Below, in pieces: positions 27,684 to 37,266 of a DNA stretch of 64,000 nt. The position numbers and the translations under genes are program-made. Positions within the stretch are counted from its first letter, which is position 1; each line of letters begins with the position of its first letter. The stretch is from NCBI RefSeq assembly GCF_030325625.1, contig NZ_JACAIS010000009.1, forward strand, positions 1 through 64,000, given 5' to 3'. Source of the stretch: Sphingobacterium sp. N143 (GTDB lineage Bacteria; Bacteroidota; Bacteroidia; Sphingobacteriales; Sphingobacteriaceae). The notes beneath the pieces were generated by a model. It worked only from the letters and a program-made list of their open reading frames with translations, did no database searches and was not told the DNA's origin.

Positions 27684-28664
27684 TTATATTTTAACATATT
27701 TTTTAATTATATAAGTTTTTAATATCAGATAAACAACACTCAATACGCTTATCAAAGCAACTGAGAAAATCAATTGTATCTGTAAAGTTTGATCTGAGAA
27801 CAGAAATACTACATAGCCTATTCCAAACTGAATGGCTCCATAAAGAAAAGAGATCAATAACTTATTTACCCCTGCTTCATTTCCCAAATACTGGTACAAA
27901 TGCGAGCGGTGCGCTTCAAAAATATTTTCTTTCCTTGCTATACGTCTAATAATTGTCCAGACAGCATCTACACCATAAACGGCCAAAAATAAAATATAGA
28001 TCAGATTACTTGTTTTTAGGATCAGCAAACCTAAGGCAAAAAGAAGGATATAAGCTATAGCAACTGATCCCACATCACCCGCAAAACACTTGGCATTCTT
28101 TCGAAAATTAAAAAAACCAAATACTAACACGCCTAAAAGTGAAAATATCAGCAAATCTTGTGATACAAAATTCAATTGACGATTGACTATCATCAATAAA
28201 GAACCAACAGCAAGGCTATAACAAGCAGTAATGCCATTAATCCCATCCATAAAATTGTAAGCATTAATAACGCCAACAACTACAATAAAACCTATTAATA
28301 GATAATACCAAGGCATATCAAACAAGTCAAGCTGATAAGCCATTAACAAAACTGAAGAGAAATGAATAAATAGTCTAATCTTATTTGAAAGAGTAAAGAT
28401 ATCATCCAAAAAAGAAATTATCGTCATTAAGGTTAAGCCAATAAAAAACCATGGATATTGGAAACCTGAATATATAAAATAAATTAGTACCCCAAAGTAA
28501 AAAATAACACCACCGCCTCTCAAAGTGACTGTCGTATGTGAAGAACGTTCATTGGGTTTATCAATAATGTTTAGGCGATCTGCAATACGAAAATAAAGCA
28601 GTTCTAAAACAAATAAAATAATGAATATAATAATGTGTATCATTTGTCGATCTGTTATCTGCAT
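27684..28664 (-). CDS. WecA/MraY-like initiating glycosyltransferase (locus A)
   Basis: A 326-residue polytopic protein of the polyprenyl-phosphate N-acetylhexosamine-1-phosphate transferase family. It shows about ten hydrophobic helices and the family motifs DKPNERSSH, SFLDDI, NAYNFMDGINGITA and FNFRKNAKCFAGDVGS. It loads the first sugar phosphate onto undecaprenyl phosphate. It is a close paralogue of the protein at 47012-48133. The upstream neighbour at 28673 probably makes its sugar donor, as in pairs like WbpV-WbpL. Confidence 0.88.
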   Translation of the reverse strand: MQITDRQMIHIIIFIILFVLELLYFRIADRLNIIDKPNERSSHTTVTLRGGGVIFYFGVLIYFIYSGFQYPWFFIGLTLMTIISFLDDIFTLSNKIRLFIHFSSVLLMAYQLDLFDMPWYYLLIGFIVVVGVINAYNFMDGINGITACYSLAVGSLLMIVNRQLNFVSQDLLIFSLLGVLVFGFFNFRKNAKCFAGDVGSVAIAYILLFALGLLILKTSNLIYILFLAVYGVDAVWTIIRRIARKENIFEAHRSHLYQYLGNEAGVNKLLISFLYGAIQFGIGYVVFLFSDQTLQIQLIFSVALISVLSVVYLILKTYIIKKYVKI

Positions 28665-28672
28665 ATAAAAAC

Positions 28673-29575
28673 TTATTTCCTAAAAGATTTAATCGTTTTT
28701 GCCAATCCTTCCTTAGCAGTCATTGGCAATTTATCTATCTTTAACGCTTTTTTTATTTTCTTATTTGACACCACATATGATTCTGTTAATTTTTTTAAAC
28801 GCTCCGAATTTAAAGGTAGAGGCAAAATATCACCAATTCTCACAACTCTTCTGATCATATTCTCAGGGATGTACCACAATTTTGGTCTTTTATCTAAAGT
28901 TTCAGCAATTATTGAAACCAATTCATTTGTAGACAAAGCATTATCATCTGCAAAGTTGTAGACACCTGAAGGTAATTCCTTATTTACCAACATCTCCTTG
29001 ATCAGAAAGGATAAATTATCAATACTCAAAAAAGATCTTTGATTATGAAAGGAGGCTAAAGGCCATGGGATCCCTTTTTCGATAACTTTATACAATAGGT
29101 TTAGGTTCCCTTTATTTCCAGGTCCATGGATCATACAAGGACGGATAATAAATAAACGTTTTCCTTCCGATAAGGACTGACTTAGTAAATACTGTTCAGC
29201 TTCTAATTTGGATTTACCATATGGAGTAAATGGAGAACCCTCAGCCTCTTCATCTAAGATATTATCTACAGTATCAGCAACAGCTTTAACAGAAGAAAAG
29301 TAAAAAAAATCACGTGCATCTGATTTTATAAACTTATTGAATAGCGCAATAGTTAGGTCTCGATTAACTTTAAAATATTCCTCTGAATCTGAAGTATTGC
29401 TTGTATCGTGGGCTTTTCCTGCTAAGTGGATGATGGCAATCGAATTCTGATCGATATAATTTTGCCAGTTTTCATTACGCAATGATAATGTTTTTACTTC
29501 ATATTGCTTTTCTTGTAGATATTTTTGTAAATTTTTTCCTACAAAACCGGAAGCGCCAGTGATGGTAATATTCAT
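28673..29575 (-). CDS. NAD-dependent sugar epimerase/reductase (SDR, WbpV-like)
   Basis: An extended SDR of 300 residues: Rossmann motif TGASGFVG at residues 6-13, catalytic YxxxK (YGKSK, about 146), IIHLAGKAHD and FFYFSSVKAV. Neighbouring a WecA-like transferase, it resembles 4-keto reductases that make the UDP-QuiNAc or UDP-FucNAc used as first sugar. That assignment is by context; a plain 4-epimerase remains possible. It is first gene of the unit 29575-27247. Confidence 0.65.
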   Translation of the reverse strand: MNITITGASGFVGKNLQKYLQEKQYEVKTLSLRNENWQNYIDQNSIAIIHLAGKAHDTSNTSDSEEYFKVNRDLTIALFNKFIKSDARDFFYFSSVKAVADTVDNILDEEAEGSPFTPYGKSKLEAEQYLLSQSLSEGKRLFIIRPCMIHGPGNKGNLNLLYKVIEKGIPWPLASFHNQRSFLSIDNLSFLIKEMLVNKELPSGVYNFADDNALSTNELVSIIAETLDKRPKLWYIPENMIRRVVRIGDILPLPLNSERLKKLTESYVVSNKKIKKALKIDKLPMTAKEGLAKTIKSFRK

Positions 29576-29778
29576 CTTTATTATTTATGGTTGTTGTTTC
29601 TCAATAAATATATATATATATATTTTGTAATACTCCAGACCGAATAATTTGATGTCGGTAGAAATATCAATTACATGTCTCTGCAATTATTATTCGCCTA
29701 TTTTACGGAAACCTCCAATCTGTCTCGCTTATACCTCATATCTGATGTTTTCAATAAAAGGGACGAATATTGGGTTAC

Positions 29779-29813
29779 AAAAAACGTTTGGGAGTCGTTC
29801 CCAAACGTTTTTT
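29779..29813. terminator. Bidirectional intrinsic terminator
   Basis: A perfect 15-bp stem (AAAAAACGTTTGGGA at 29779-29793 with 29799-29813, 5-nt loop) has A and T runs on both sides. It sits 52 nt after the lipoprotein gene's stop and isolates that gene from the unit starting at 29575. The rest of 29576-29864 holds no gene that I can see. Confidence 0.88.
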
Positions 29814-29864
29814 ACATATACATTAGAACTTAACGCATTACTGAATAACACAACTAAATTAAAC

Positions 29865-30791
29865 TTAATATTCGACAGGTATATTTCCATCGTAATCTTC
29901 GAGAAGAGTAGTTCCAATTCCTATGCTTTCATCTCCGAATAAGACTCCTGATGCCTTTGTTATGAAATTAGGCTTAAATTCAACATCAGAGATTGTCACA
30001 TACCTTATCCTTTGTCTGGGCACTGCATTGTTATATACACTAATATTAATGGTTGCTGTGGATCCCAATTTTAGTTCTGGAAAAACTATAACAGGAAATT
30101 TACTCCCTTCCTGTCCTCTATAACTAGAAAGGTCAAAATAATTCTCAAGCACCTCAGACGCTGGCGACAGATATTCCTCATTAAACAATGTCATGCTTGT
30201 TCCTTGATTTATATCTATTATCATTTCAGCAGCATCGTTTGGGATCTCATCAAGTATTTCTAACTCGAATAATGCATTTAGTCTTTTCAATTCAAAAGGT
30301 GAATATGTTGAATCATTTGCTACAACAAATTCCTGATATCCATATGAAAATAATTCCTCATTCAAATTCCCCAAATACACGTAAGGACTATCATAGTCGG
30401 GTGTATATAAAAGTGAATGATAAATACCATTTGATGATACATCAAGATATGGGTAATTTGAATATGCAACTATCCCGATTTTGTATTTTCCTTCGGACAG
30501 TTTAACATTCAGAGTACCAAAATCTGGATCAGCAGATGTTTGTGCATAGTTTCCCACCAATGTATTGTCTAATTTATAAACGAAAAAATTCATCTTTGAA
30601 ATTGAATCTTCGACAGAATTTAGTCCTGCAGCTTTCGTTTTACTAGCAAATGGCTTTATTGAAGTTTTAAATCCTTTAGTAGAAAATTTTACTTTAAATT
30701 CCTTTTTATCCTTTGTAGAGGAATCGATTACATCTTGTTTGTTACATGCTATCAGCATAACACAAACTACAACGAAAATTATCTTTTTCAT
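29865..30791 (-). CDS. Fimbrillin-like lipoprotein (FimB/Mfa2 type) inside the polysaccharide region
   Basis: A 308-residue lipoprotein (lipobox MLIAC, Cys16) with a short polar linker and a beta-rich body. SKMNFFVYKLDNTLVGNY ... GTLNVKLSEGKYKIGIVAYS resembles the first domain of FimB/Mfa2-like fimbrial anchor proteins. FELKRLNALFELEIL corresponds to the family's FxLxRxxAKVEL-like segment. It has no evident enzymatic motif. It stands alone between glycosyltransferase units, with a strong terminator behind it and 284 nt of AT-rich DNA in front. Similarity is judged by eye, so the family call is moderate. Confidence 0.5.
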   Translation of the reverse strand: MKKIIFVVVCVMLIACNKQDVIDSSTKDKKEFKVKFSTKGFKTSIKPFASKTKAAGLNSVEDSISKMNFFVYKLDNTLVGNYAQTSADPDFGTLNVKLSEGKYKIGIVAYSNYPYLDVSSNGIYHSLLYTPDYDSPYVYLGNLNEELFSYGYQEFVVANDSTYSPFELKRLNALFELEILDEIPNDAAEMIIDINQGTSMTLFNEEYLSPASEVLENYFDLSSYRGQEGSKFPVIVFPELKLGSTATINISVYNNAVPRQRIRYVTISDVEFKPNFITKASGVLFGDESIGIGTTLLEDYDGNIPVEY

Positions 30792-31075
30792 AGCTTAATA
30801 GTTTATATTGATAATGACATTTATTATTACAACATAAAACCACACTTTTTGTTTTCACATAAACAACAACAATAATATTGAATCATGCTCTTAGGCTTAA
30901 CTCTGTTCTCTTGGGGCAATACACTGTAAGCACTATTTCATTATAAAGGACAAAAGGATTGTGTATTTAGTACAGTAAAATAACTGAACTACCAAAAAGA
31001 CAAAGATACGATATTTCTCCTAATAACCTCTTTCTAGAAAAAAACGCTTTCCCATACATATAGCACCACTTAATT
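30792..31075. other. Intergenic region, possible promoter for the fimbrillin-like gene
   Basis: 284 nt of AT-rich DNA without a coding frame I can support. On the minus strand TATCTTTG (31008-31001) fits the -7 consensus TAnnTTTG, but no good -33 element stands at the right distance. Confidence 0.3.
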
Positions 31076-32218
31076 TTATATTAAAATTTTTTCATAAAGC
31101 TCTAGTTGCTTAGACCAAACGACTTCGTTTGAAAAATATTTCACTACTCGCTTCCTACCGTTTTCACCATATTTTTTTACTGTTGTCTTGTCATTATAGA
31201 GTCTTAATATTGCATTACTTAAATCTATTGCACTTCGCGGCATGACAAGAAGACCGGTATTCTCATCCTCGGTCGTATCCTTCAGACCGGGAATATCTGC
31301 CACAACAGTTGGAAGCCCCATACTTGCCGCTTCTATAACAACATTACCAAACCCCTCTCGATACGAATAAAGTACCAGAGCGTCTCCTAAAGCATAAACT
31401 GGACGGACATCTATCTGTTTTCCCAGATAATGGATCCTTGGGTGCTCTTCTATCATCCTATAATATTCCTCAGGAATTGGGTCTTGGCGCTCTATTGGAC
31501 CTGCTATAATTAAATTGATGTGAGCATTAGCTGACAAACAGAACTTAAAAGCCTCCAATAATTCTACAAGCCCTTTATCTTTAGTTACCCTACCTACAAA
31601 AACCAAGTTAAAGGAATCTTTCGGAATTTTATACTCTTCCCGTAATACCCTCGCTTTCTGCTCAATTTCATCTGACGTTGTATAGTGCTGCACATTAATA
31701 CCATTGCTACTCCCTTTACTCAATACGATACACTTTTTTTCAGAGGCAATTCCGATCTCAACTGCATGTGCTTTTAGACTAGGACTGATTGCGACGATTC
31801 TATTTGCAAGCGCACCTGTTATCCACTCTGTAGATCTAACAATCATTTTTTTGAATCCTCTTAGTGTATCGGATCGAACTCCTCGCAATGTAAAAATCAA
31901 AGGGATCTTCCAAAAGAAAATATGAGCCAGGCTAAATAGGAATCCCGTCTTGGGATTACCAGCATTAATGATATCTGGTTTCTCTTGTTTCACTAATTTG
32001 ATTACTCTAATCAAATCTCTTATGTCTTTTAAGGGTGCAATTTCTCTTGCAAACGGGATTCGTATTACCCTAACTTGTTCGTTTTTTTCTAGTTCATCGA
32101 TCTCTACTCCAGAACCTGAAACAATAACAACTTCATGTCCATGCCCCGATAGGTAGTTCCCCTGACCTTTAATGAAATTTGCGCAGAAAGAATCAGATAT
32201 TGCTATTAGAATTTTCAT
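31076..32218 (-). CDS. GT4-family glycosyltransferase
   Basis: A 380-residue GT-B enzyme. The C-terminal half carries the donor-site pattern NLVFVGRVTKDKGLVELLEAF and YSYREGFGNVVIEAASMGLPTVV, with Glu-x7-Glu type residues. No signal peptide; cytoplasmic face of the inner membrane. It overlaps the upstream CapK/PaaK-like gene by 4 nt (ATGA). Sugar donor and linkage are not predictable. Confidence 0.85.
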   Translation of the reverse strand: MKILIAISDSFCANFIKGQGNYLSGHGHEVVIVSGSGVEIDELEKNEQVRVIRIPFAREIAPLKDIRDLIRVIKLVKQEKPDIINAGNPKTGFLFSLAHIFFWKIPLIFTLRGVRSDTLRGFKKMIVRSTEWITGALANRIVAISPSLKAHAVEIGIASEKKCIVLSKGSSNGINVQHYTTSDEIEQKARVLREEYKIPKDSFNLVFVGRVTKDKGLVELLEAFKFCLSANAHINLIIAGPIERQDPIPEEYYRMIEEHPRIHYLGKQIDVRPVYALGDALVLYSYREGFGNVVIEAASMGLPTVVADIPGLKDTTEDENTGLLVMPRSAIDLSNAILRLYNDKTTVKKYGENGRKRVVKYFSNEVVWSKQLELYEKILI

Positions 32219-33585
32219 TTTACTTTTGAAATCAAACTGGGCTTTTTTCCACCTATTGTTTTGGGAATTGCCTCTACATACTCAAATTCTATTACAACCT
32301 TACTCCCAATCAAATCCCTAAATCTGTCACCTATAAAAACTTCATCATCAACAGTAAATTGATCCGATTTCACTATCAGGACTTTAAAAACGTCGTATCC
32401 TTCTTGAATTATTTGACTTTCGATTACATTGGAAACCATTTTAAAAACCTGGTGACTAAATTGTGATATGCGCCGACCATCCTTTAATGTAATCCATTCA
32501 GATAAACGTCCGGTTAACTCCTGAATTACCGGCCAATGGAGACCGCATGTACAATTATCTGGTGAAAGAATCGCTGTGTCTCCGATCTTATATCTTAAAA
32601 TGGGCCTAGATAGCTGTCTTAAACTTGTCATAATCATCTCAGCTTGCTCCCCCACCACTGCAGGTTCTCCTTGTTCATTTAAGAATTCAACAATACCAGA
32701 CTCAGGAACCACATGATAGTTTCCCATTTTACATTCAGTAATTAATGGAATTCCTTCGGTTGAGCCATAATGATCTAAAACTTTACAAGAAAAAGCCAAT
32801 TCCATTTCGCTCCTCATTTCATCGGTCAGCTTTTCTGAGCTAGGAAAAATAGCTTGTAACTTCAACTGCCCGGATTTGTTATTTTGGTTAACATGCCTCG
32901 CCAAATCATAGATAAACGAGGTATATCCAAAGATATACTTTGGGCGAAAGGAAATTATCTTATTCCAATACAAATGGAAAGTCTTGGGTCCTAGATGATG
33001 TACAGAAAGGTACAATGACTTCCCTAAAAAATCTGTACGCCAAAATTTCTTTTTCTCGTTAAGCGGAACCACCTGCTGCCCAGTCATATGTAAATTCCGA
33101 TCACCATACTGAACACCATTCTGCTCAAAAAAACGAGCTAAAAAAGCAAAAGCCCATTGTGTAGATTCTCCATCAAATGGTGTTATTAAAGGTGCTCCAG
33201 TAGTCCCTCCAGTTTTTGCTGTATATACAATCTTTCGCTCTTTATTGATAAAACGACTGGGGTGTTGTCTAAGAATATCTTTTGTTAATACAGGAAGTTG
33301 CTTTAGAAAATCAAAATCGCGAACACTTTTAGGGTCAATATTATAATTATCAAAAAGCTGCTTATAATAACTCGTATTATCGTACGCCTCCCCAAATACT
33401 TTTTTAAATTGTTCCAGTTGCCAATTAAAAAGCTCTTCTTTAGAAAAATGTTGAGATTTTCGCAGAAAAGACAAGAACTCGTTATAGCGCCCTCCTTGCC
33501 TAAATTTTCTATATTTAAAAGCCTGTAACGTCAAAAATAAATCTTGAAGAACAGTGGGAGAATTATCATAAATTTTTTTTAACAT
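32215..33585 (-). CDS. Phenylacetate-CoA-ligase-like adenylating enzyme (CapK/PaaK family)
   Basis: A 456-residue member of the adenylate-forming superfamily: P-loop-like KTGGTTGAPLITPFDG (about residues 120-135), YGSTEGIPLITEC (adenine-binding, about 270) and RYKIGDTAIL. The Cys-rich spot CTCGLHW is shared with PaaK. CapK-type genes are common in capsule loci and may activate an acid for attachment to a sugar, but substrate is unknown. The gene lies between GT4 genes, overlapping the next by 4 nt. Confidence 0.78.
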   Translation of the reverse strand: MLKKIYDNSPTVLQDLFLTLQAFKYRKFRQGGRYNEFLSFLRKSQHFSKEELFNWQLEQFKKVFGEAYDNTSYYKQLFDNYNIDPKSVRDFDFLKQLPVLTKDILRQHPSRFINKERKIVYTAKTGGTTGAPLITPFDGESTQWAFAFLARFFEQNGVQYGDRNLHMTGQQVVPLNEKKKFWRTDFLGKSLYLSVHHLGPKTFHLYWNKIISFRPKYIFGYTSFIYDLARHVNQNNKSGQLKLQAIFPSSEKLTDEMRSEMELAFSCKVLDHYGSTEGIPLITECKMGNYHVVPESGIVEFLNEQGEPAVVGEQAEMIMTSLRQLSRPILRYKIGDTAILSPDNCTCGLHWPVIQELTGRLSEWITLKDGRRISQFSHQVFKMVSNVIESQIIQEGYDVFKVLIVKSDQFTVDDEVFIGDRFRDLIGSKVVIEFEYVEAIPKTIGGKKPSLISKVK

Positions 33586-33594
33586 AAATCAAAA

Positions 33595-34776
33595 CTAATG
33601 TTGGGATAACGATCTATAAAACAAATGCCTTCTTTCTTTTAGAATTTCTTCAGAAAACTCTCTCGCCCTCTCTATGTTTTCGTGAGCTGCAGCATTAGCT
33701 AACTCTGGCATCTCTATCAATTCCTTAATTTTTGAAGCCAAATCGTAGGGACTATCCTTTATCACTAAATATTCGCTCTTTATTAATTCAGGGATCCCCC
33801 CAACATTCGTCCCAATTACAGGAAGGCTCCTTGCCATTGCCTCAACAATCACTCTCGGAAGACCTTCTGTTCTGGATGCAAGAATAAAAACATCCGCTTT
33901 ATCTAGTTCCTCAATAACCTTTTCCTTATCACCTATATATCCTAAAAAGTCAACATATTCATTTATACCTAATTCTTTGGCTAGCCTTATCATTTCTCCC
34001 ATATACTTACCGGCACCTATCCAAGTGAGCTTAACCCTATATTTTTCTTGGCACGAATTAACGAGCTGCAAACTCTTCAAAACAACATCTGGGGCCTTAT
34101 ACATTTGCTCCAAAGAGCCAATCGAAATTAAATTTATAACATTATTAAATGATTTTACTTCCCTTACCTCTTTCTTAAAATACTCTGCTTTTAAAATTAC
34201 ATTGGAGGCGAAAGTAGTAAACATTCCATTTCTAGGAGGATAGCGTTTTTGTAATGTTTTTTCCGTGACATATAAAGTAGAAGATGCATTTGAGACAACT
34301 CTCTTTAAATCGTAATAATATTTATATTTAAAAAATAACCGCAAAGGATGATTTACCGCTCCTTTTGAGAAAACATCATATGGATCTCCAACCACTTCAA
34401 CACCATATTCCTTTCCATTATTTTTCAAATATTTCGACGCAAGTGTTCCAATCTGCCCTGGAACTCTCATTAAAAAAGCCCCTTTTAACCTTGTACTTTC
34501 CTTTATTTTCTTCAAAATATTCCTTCTGTTCTTTAGGAAATCTAGTGGTCCTAAAAAATAGGGTAATTCAAAAAATGAGACTTTCTCTCCATTAGCAAGA
34601 TTTCCATCATGACCAATATAGCCAGGCACATGCTTCACTCTAGCTACTATTATTATACTATCAAACACTTCTAAGTATCTCTCCCATAACGAAAGTTTCA
34701 TAACTCCTTCTAAATTATAGACATTACCGCTATCATCACGGATATATCTAGCTTCTACATAGAAAATTAAGTTCAT
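33595..34776 (-). CDS. GT4-family glycosyltransferase
   Basis: GT-B glycosyltransferase of about 393 residues. The donor-binding half shows NLISIGSLEQMYKAPDVVLKSL and LASRTEGLPRVIVEAMARSLPVIGTNVGG. The frame opens at a TTG (34791), but the ATG at 34776 (MNLIFYVEARYIRDD) is the better start. It begins a run of three transferase/activating genes with short gaps. Donor and acceptor unknown. Confidence 0.83.
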   Translation of the reverse strand: MNLIFYVEARYIRDDSGNVYNLEGVMKLSLWERYLEVFDSIIIVARVKHVPGYIGHDGNLANGEKVSFFELPYFLGPLDFLKNRRNILKKIKESTRLKGAFLMRVPGQIGTLASKYLKNNGKEYGVEVVGDPYDVFSKGAVNHPLRLFFKYKYYYDLKRVVSNASSTLYVTEKTLQKRYPPRNGMFTTFASNVILKAEYFKKEVREVKSFNNVINLISIGSLEQMYKAPDVVLKSLQLVNSCQEKYRVKLTWIGAGKYMGEMIRLAKELGINEYVDFLGYIGDKEKVIEELDKADVFILASRTEGLPRVIVEAMARSLPVIGTNVGGIPELIKSEYLVIKDSPYDLASKIKELIEMPELANAAAHENIERAREFSEEILKERRHLFYRSLSQH

Positions 34777-34820
34777 ATCTATTTTTCTCAATTTGGACTT
34801 TGGCTATTAAACTAATCTTT

Positions 34821-35924
34821 CTACGAAATTAACATTAAATAAAAGTCCTCAAATCTTTTTTCGGCATCGAACGCCTGTCCAGCCCAATTACTCAAAGCAT
34901 TTCTTCTCTCCATATTAAATCCTCCATGGATAATTCCTGTCAGTCGATCAACAAACCCATCCACATCGGTTGGACTTATTAAATAATCTTTAAAATCCAA
35001 TGGTGTAATCTCACGAATTGGAGGTATATCCGATGCAACAAATGGAATTCCTTTAGACCATGCCTCAATCAGTGAATTAGGCTGGCCTTCTGTAACAGAT
35101 GGGAAGCAATAAGCATCACAAGTATTTAGAAATTTAGAAATATCCTCACGATTTTCAAATAAAAGGATATTATCATAAAGCCCTAATTCTGAAACCCGGT
35201 GTTCTAGATTATCCTTGACTCCTTTTCCACACAGTATGAACTTGACGTTTGGAAATTTATAGATTAAAACCCTTGCAACATCAATAATCAATTGATGATT
35301 TTTTGCGGGATTAAACCTTCCGGTATGACCAATTACAAATGTTTCTTGCGAAATTTTAAGCTCTTCCCGGAGATCATCTTTAACACCCAAAAAGCTACAG
35401 ACATCCAAACCATTGTAGATTACTCTAAAACGAGAATCAAGAATGGTCTTAGAGAAAAAGAAATCAAAAGCAAACTTAGAGTTTGCTAAAATATGTGTGG
35501 CATTTTTCGAGACAAGTTTATTATAATAGTTATTAATCTGAAGACGCCAGAAAGTTTCTCTAAAACGATTTGATGATGATCTATAAAATGCTATCCTATT
35601 TTTGACTCCTATATCTCTAGCTACTTTCAGAACGGGAGCGGAGAAATTCCCTGTAAAATCACAAACTGTATATTCTTTATACTGTTTAAGCCAAAACCTA
35701 AGATTGATATAATGATGTAGATGAAAGTTGCCAATATGTTTCTTTACAACATCAACATTCTGGAATTCTTCAAAATATCTCTCCAATACACCTCCCCTTC
35801 CTCCTTTACAAAACACAATGATGTGTTCAAAAGCACAAGCATATTTCCTCAAAAATCGTAGTAGATAGTTCTCTAATCCTCCACTATCTAAATTAGTAAC
35901 AAAAAACACAACTTTATTTGACAT
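34821..35924 (-). CDS. GT4-family glycosyltransferase
   Basis: A 367-residue GT-B enzyme with N-terminal VVFFVTNLDSGGLENYLLRF (G-G-x-E loop typical of GT4) and C-terminal VIGHTGRFNPAKNHQLIIDVA and FPSVTEGQPNSLIEAWSKGIPFVA. The ATG at 35924 is used; the frame includes a GTG directly before it. It overlaps the beta-helix gene by 11 nt, so translation is probably coupled. Confidence 0.85.
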   Translation of the reverse strand: MSNKVVFFVTNLDSGGLENYLLRFLRKYACAFEHIIVFCKGGRGGVLERYFEEFQNVDVVKKHIGNFHLHHYINLRFWLKQYKEYTVCDFTGNFSAPVLKVARDIGVKNRIAFYRSSSNRFRETFWRLQINNYYNKLVSKNATHILANSKFAFDFFFSKTILDSRFRVIYNGLDVCSFLGVKDDLREELKISQETFVIGHTGRFNPAKNHQLIIDVARVLIYKFPNVKFILCGKGVKDNLEHRVSELGLYDNILLFENREDISKFLNTCDAYCFPSVTEGQPNSLIEAWSKGIPFVASDIPPIREITPLDFKDYLISPTDVDGFVDRLTGIIHGGFNMERRNALSNWAGQAFDAEKRFEDFYLMLIS

Positions 35925-37266
35925 CACTTTGTAATCCTATAATGCTCCTACTTAAAATTATTCGTTTATTATTGTTGGATTTTGTTATATTATTTTTAAC
36001 TGTTAGCTTGGAAAACTTCCCTTGTTTTGCAGTTAAAACCATCATGGGCTCTGCTCTAGACGAAACATTATTATTTTCTATTGTGATATTATTTATATTT
36101 TTAGTATTAGGTGTTACAATAATACCTCGATAAACTTCATCAATATAGTTCTCATTTATAAATACATCATAAACAGACTGATCCAAGCAAATAGCTCCTC
36201 CATAGTTCTTTCCCACAAACGCCTTTGTTATTCTATTTCCTTTAATCCTCACATTTCTTGCATGCAGAACGCCTATGCCAGAAGAATACAAAAACCTAGA
36301 GTTTTCAATATTTGGATTTGTTATTTTTTCAATTTTATTATCTAATATTTGAACATTTTCACATTCATAACCAAGAGTATTACCGTGTACCATAATTGGG
36401 CTAACTCTAACATTTTTATTTTCTTTATGTCTCGAAGGAAGCCCTAGATTGGTTAGTATATTACCCTTAATAATGATATCACTTGCTCCTTTATCAACAT
36501 CAATATTATTAATCGATTTTCCGGAAATATAATTACGTTCAACAGTAATACCTACAGTTGCAGGGCCAGCCATTTCCAAGGTGTTCCAATCATATTCGCC
36601 ATAGAATTTATTATCGGCGATGACAGCATTACTTATTTTATTATTAAGTGTACTCTTCTGTCTATCTTTTGTCCATAAAGTAACCAATCGTATCGCAAAT
36701 GAATTAACAAACTCGTTGTTTGTAAACGTGTTTTTTAGTATACGAAGTCCGTTTACAGATCCTCTTTTATTCCTATATTTTTTCGGAATATAACTAAAAT
36801 CCCCAGGTACCTCCTGAGCAGCGGCAAGAATAAAAGGAGAGCCGTGTCTCACTTTACTTTCCTTTCGCAATCCTAAATCTCTAAATATATTATTCTCTAT
36901 CACAATTGACGATGAATTCAAAACTAATATAGAATAAGATGGCATCCCCTGAATACCTCTTTTTGCTTTATTGTCCACTATTAATCCAGAAAGGTATACA
37001 TTAGAGACATCGACTATCTCAATTAATGGGAAATATTGATCATTATCTTTTTTCCATGTGGCACTGGGTTCCAATGTGGCACCATTCCCAAAAAGCTTAA
37101 ACCCACTAGGAAGTTTTAAAGGCCTTCGTAATACATAAGTTTTTTTCTCTAACCGCAGCTCCCCTTTCGTTACAGCTCCATCAACAAGCTTCTGTAAATC
37201 AACATTACAGTAGCTAACAATGGGAGTTATAAAAAATAAGATAAAATAAAATAACCTCTTCATCAT
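35914..37266 (-). CDS. Exported right-handed parallel beta-helix protein
   Basis: A 450-residue protein with a signal peptide (FYFILFFITPIVSYC) and many short Asn-rich coils of the NNIFRDLGL / LKNTFTNNEF / IKGNILTNLG / ILDNKIEKI / ENNNVSS type, typical of pectate-lyase-like beta helices. Such folds occur in polysaccharide lyases, hydrolases and C5-epimerases, several of which edit the polymer in the periplasm during export. With UDP-GalNAcA genes in the same locus, an editing enzyme acting on a uronic-acid polymer is a reasonable guess. I cannot assign catalytic residues. Confidence 0.75.
   Translation of the reverse strand: MMKRLFYFILFFITPIVSYCNVDLQKLVDGAVTKGELRLEKKTYVLRRPLKLPSGFKLFGNGATLEPSATWKKDNDQYFPLIEIVDVSNVYLSGLIVDNKAKRGIQGMPSYSILVLNSSSIVIENNIFRDLGLRKESKVRHGSPFILAAAQEVPGDFSYIPKKYRNKRGSVNGLRILKNTFTNNEFVNSFAIRLVTLWTKDRQKSTLNNKISNAVIADNKFYGEYDWNTLEMAGPATVGITVERNYISGKSINNIDVDKGASDIIIKGNILTNLGLPSRHKENKNVRVSPIMVHGNTLGYECENVQILDNKIEKITNPNIENSRFLYSSGIGVLHARNVRIKGNRITKAFVGKNYGGAICLDQSVYDVFINENYIDEVYRGIIVTPNTKNINNITIENNNVSSRAEPMMVLTAKQGKFSKLTVKNNITKSNNNKRIILSRSIIGLQSDVK

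Noticed and set aside
29649..29942. Possible small gene between the fimbrillin-like gene and the epimerase
   Set aside because: The frame runs through a strong terminator hairpin and into the opposite-strand lipoprotein gene; no plausible protein features.
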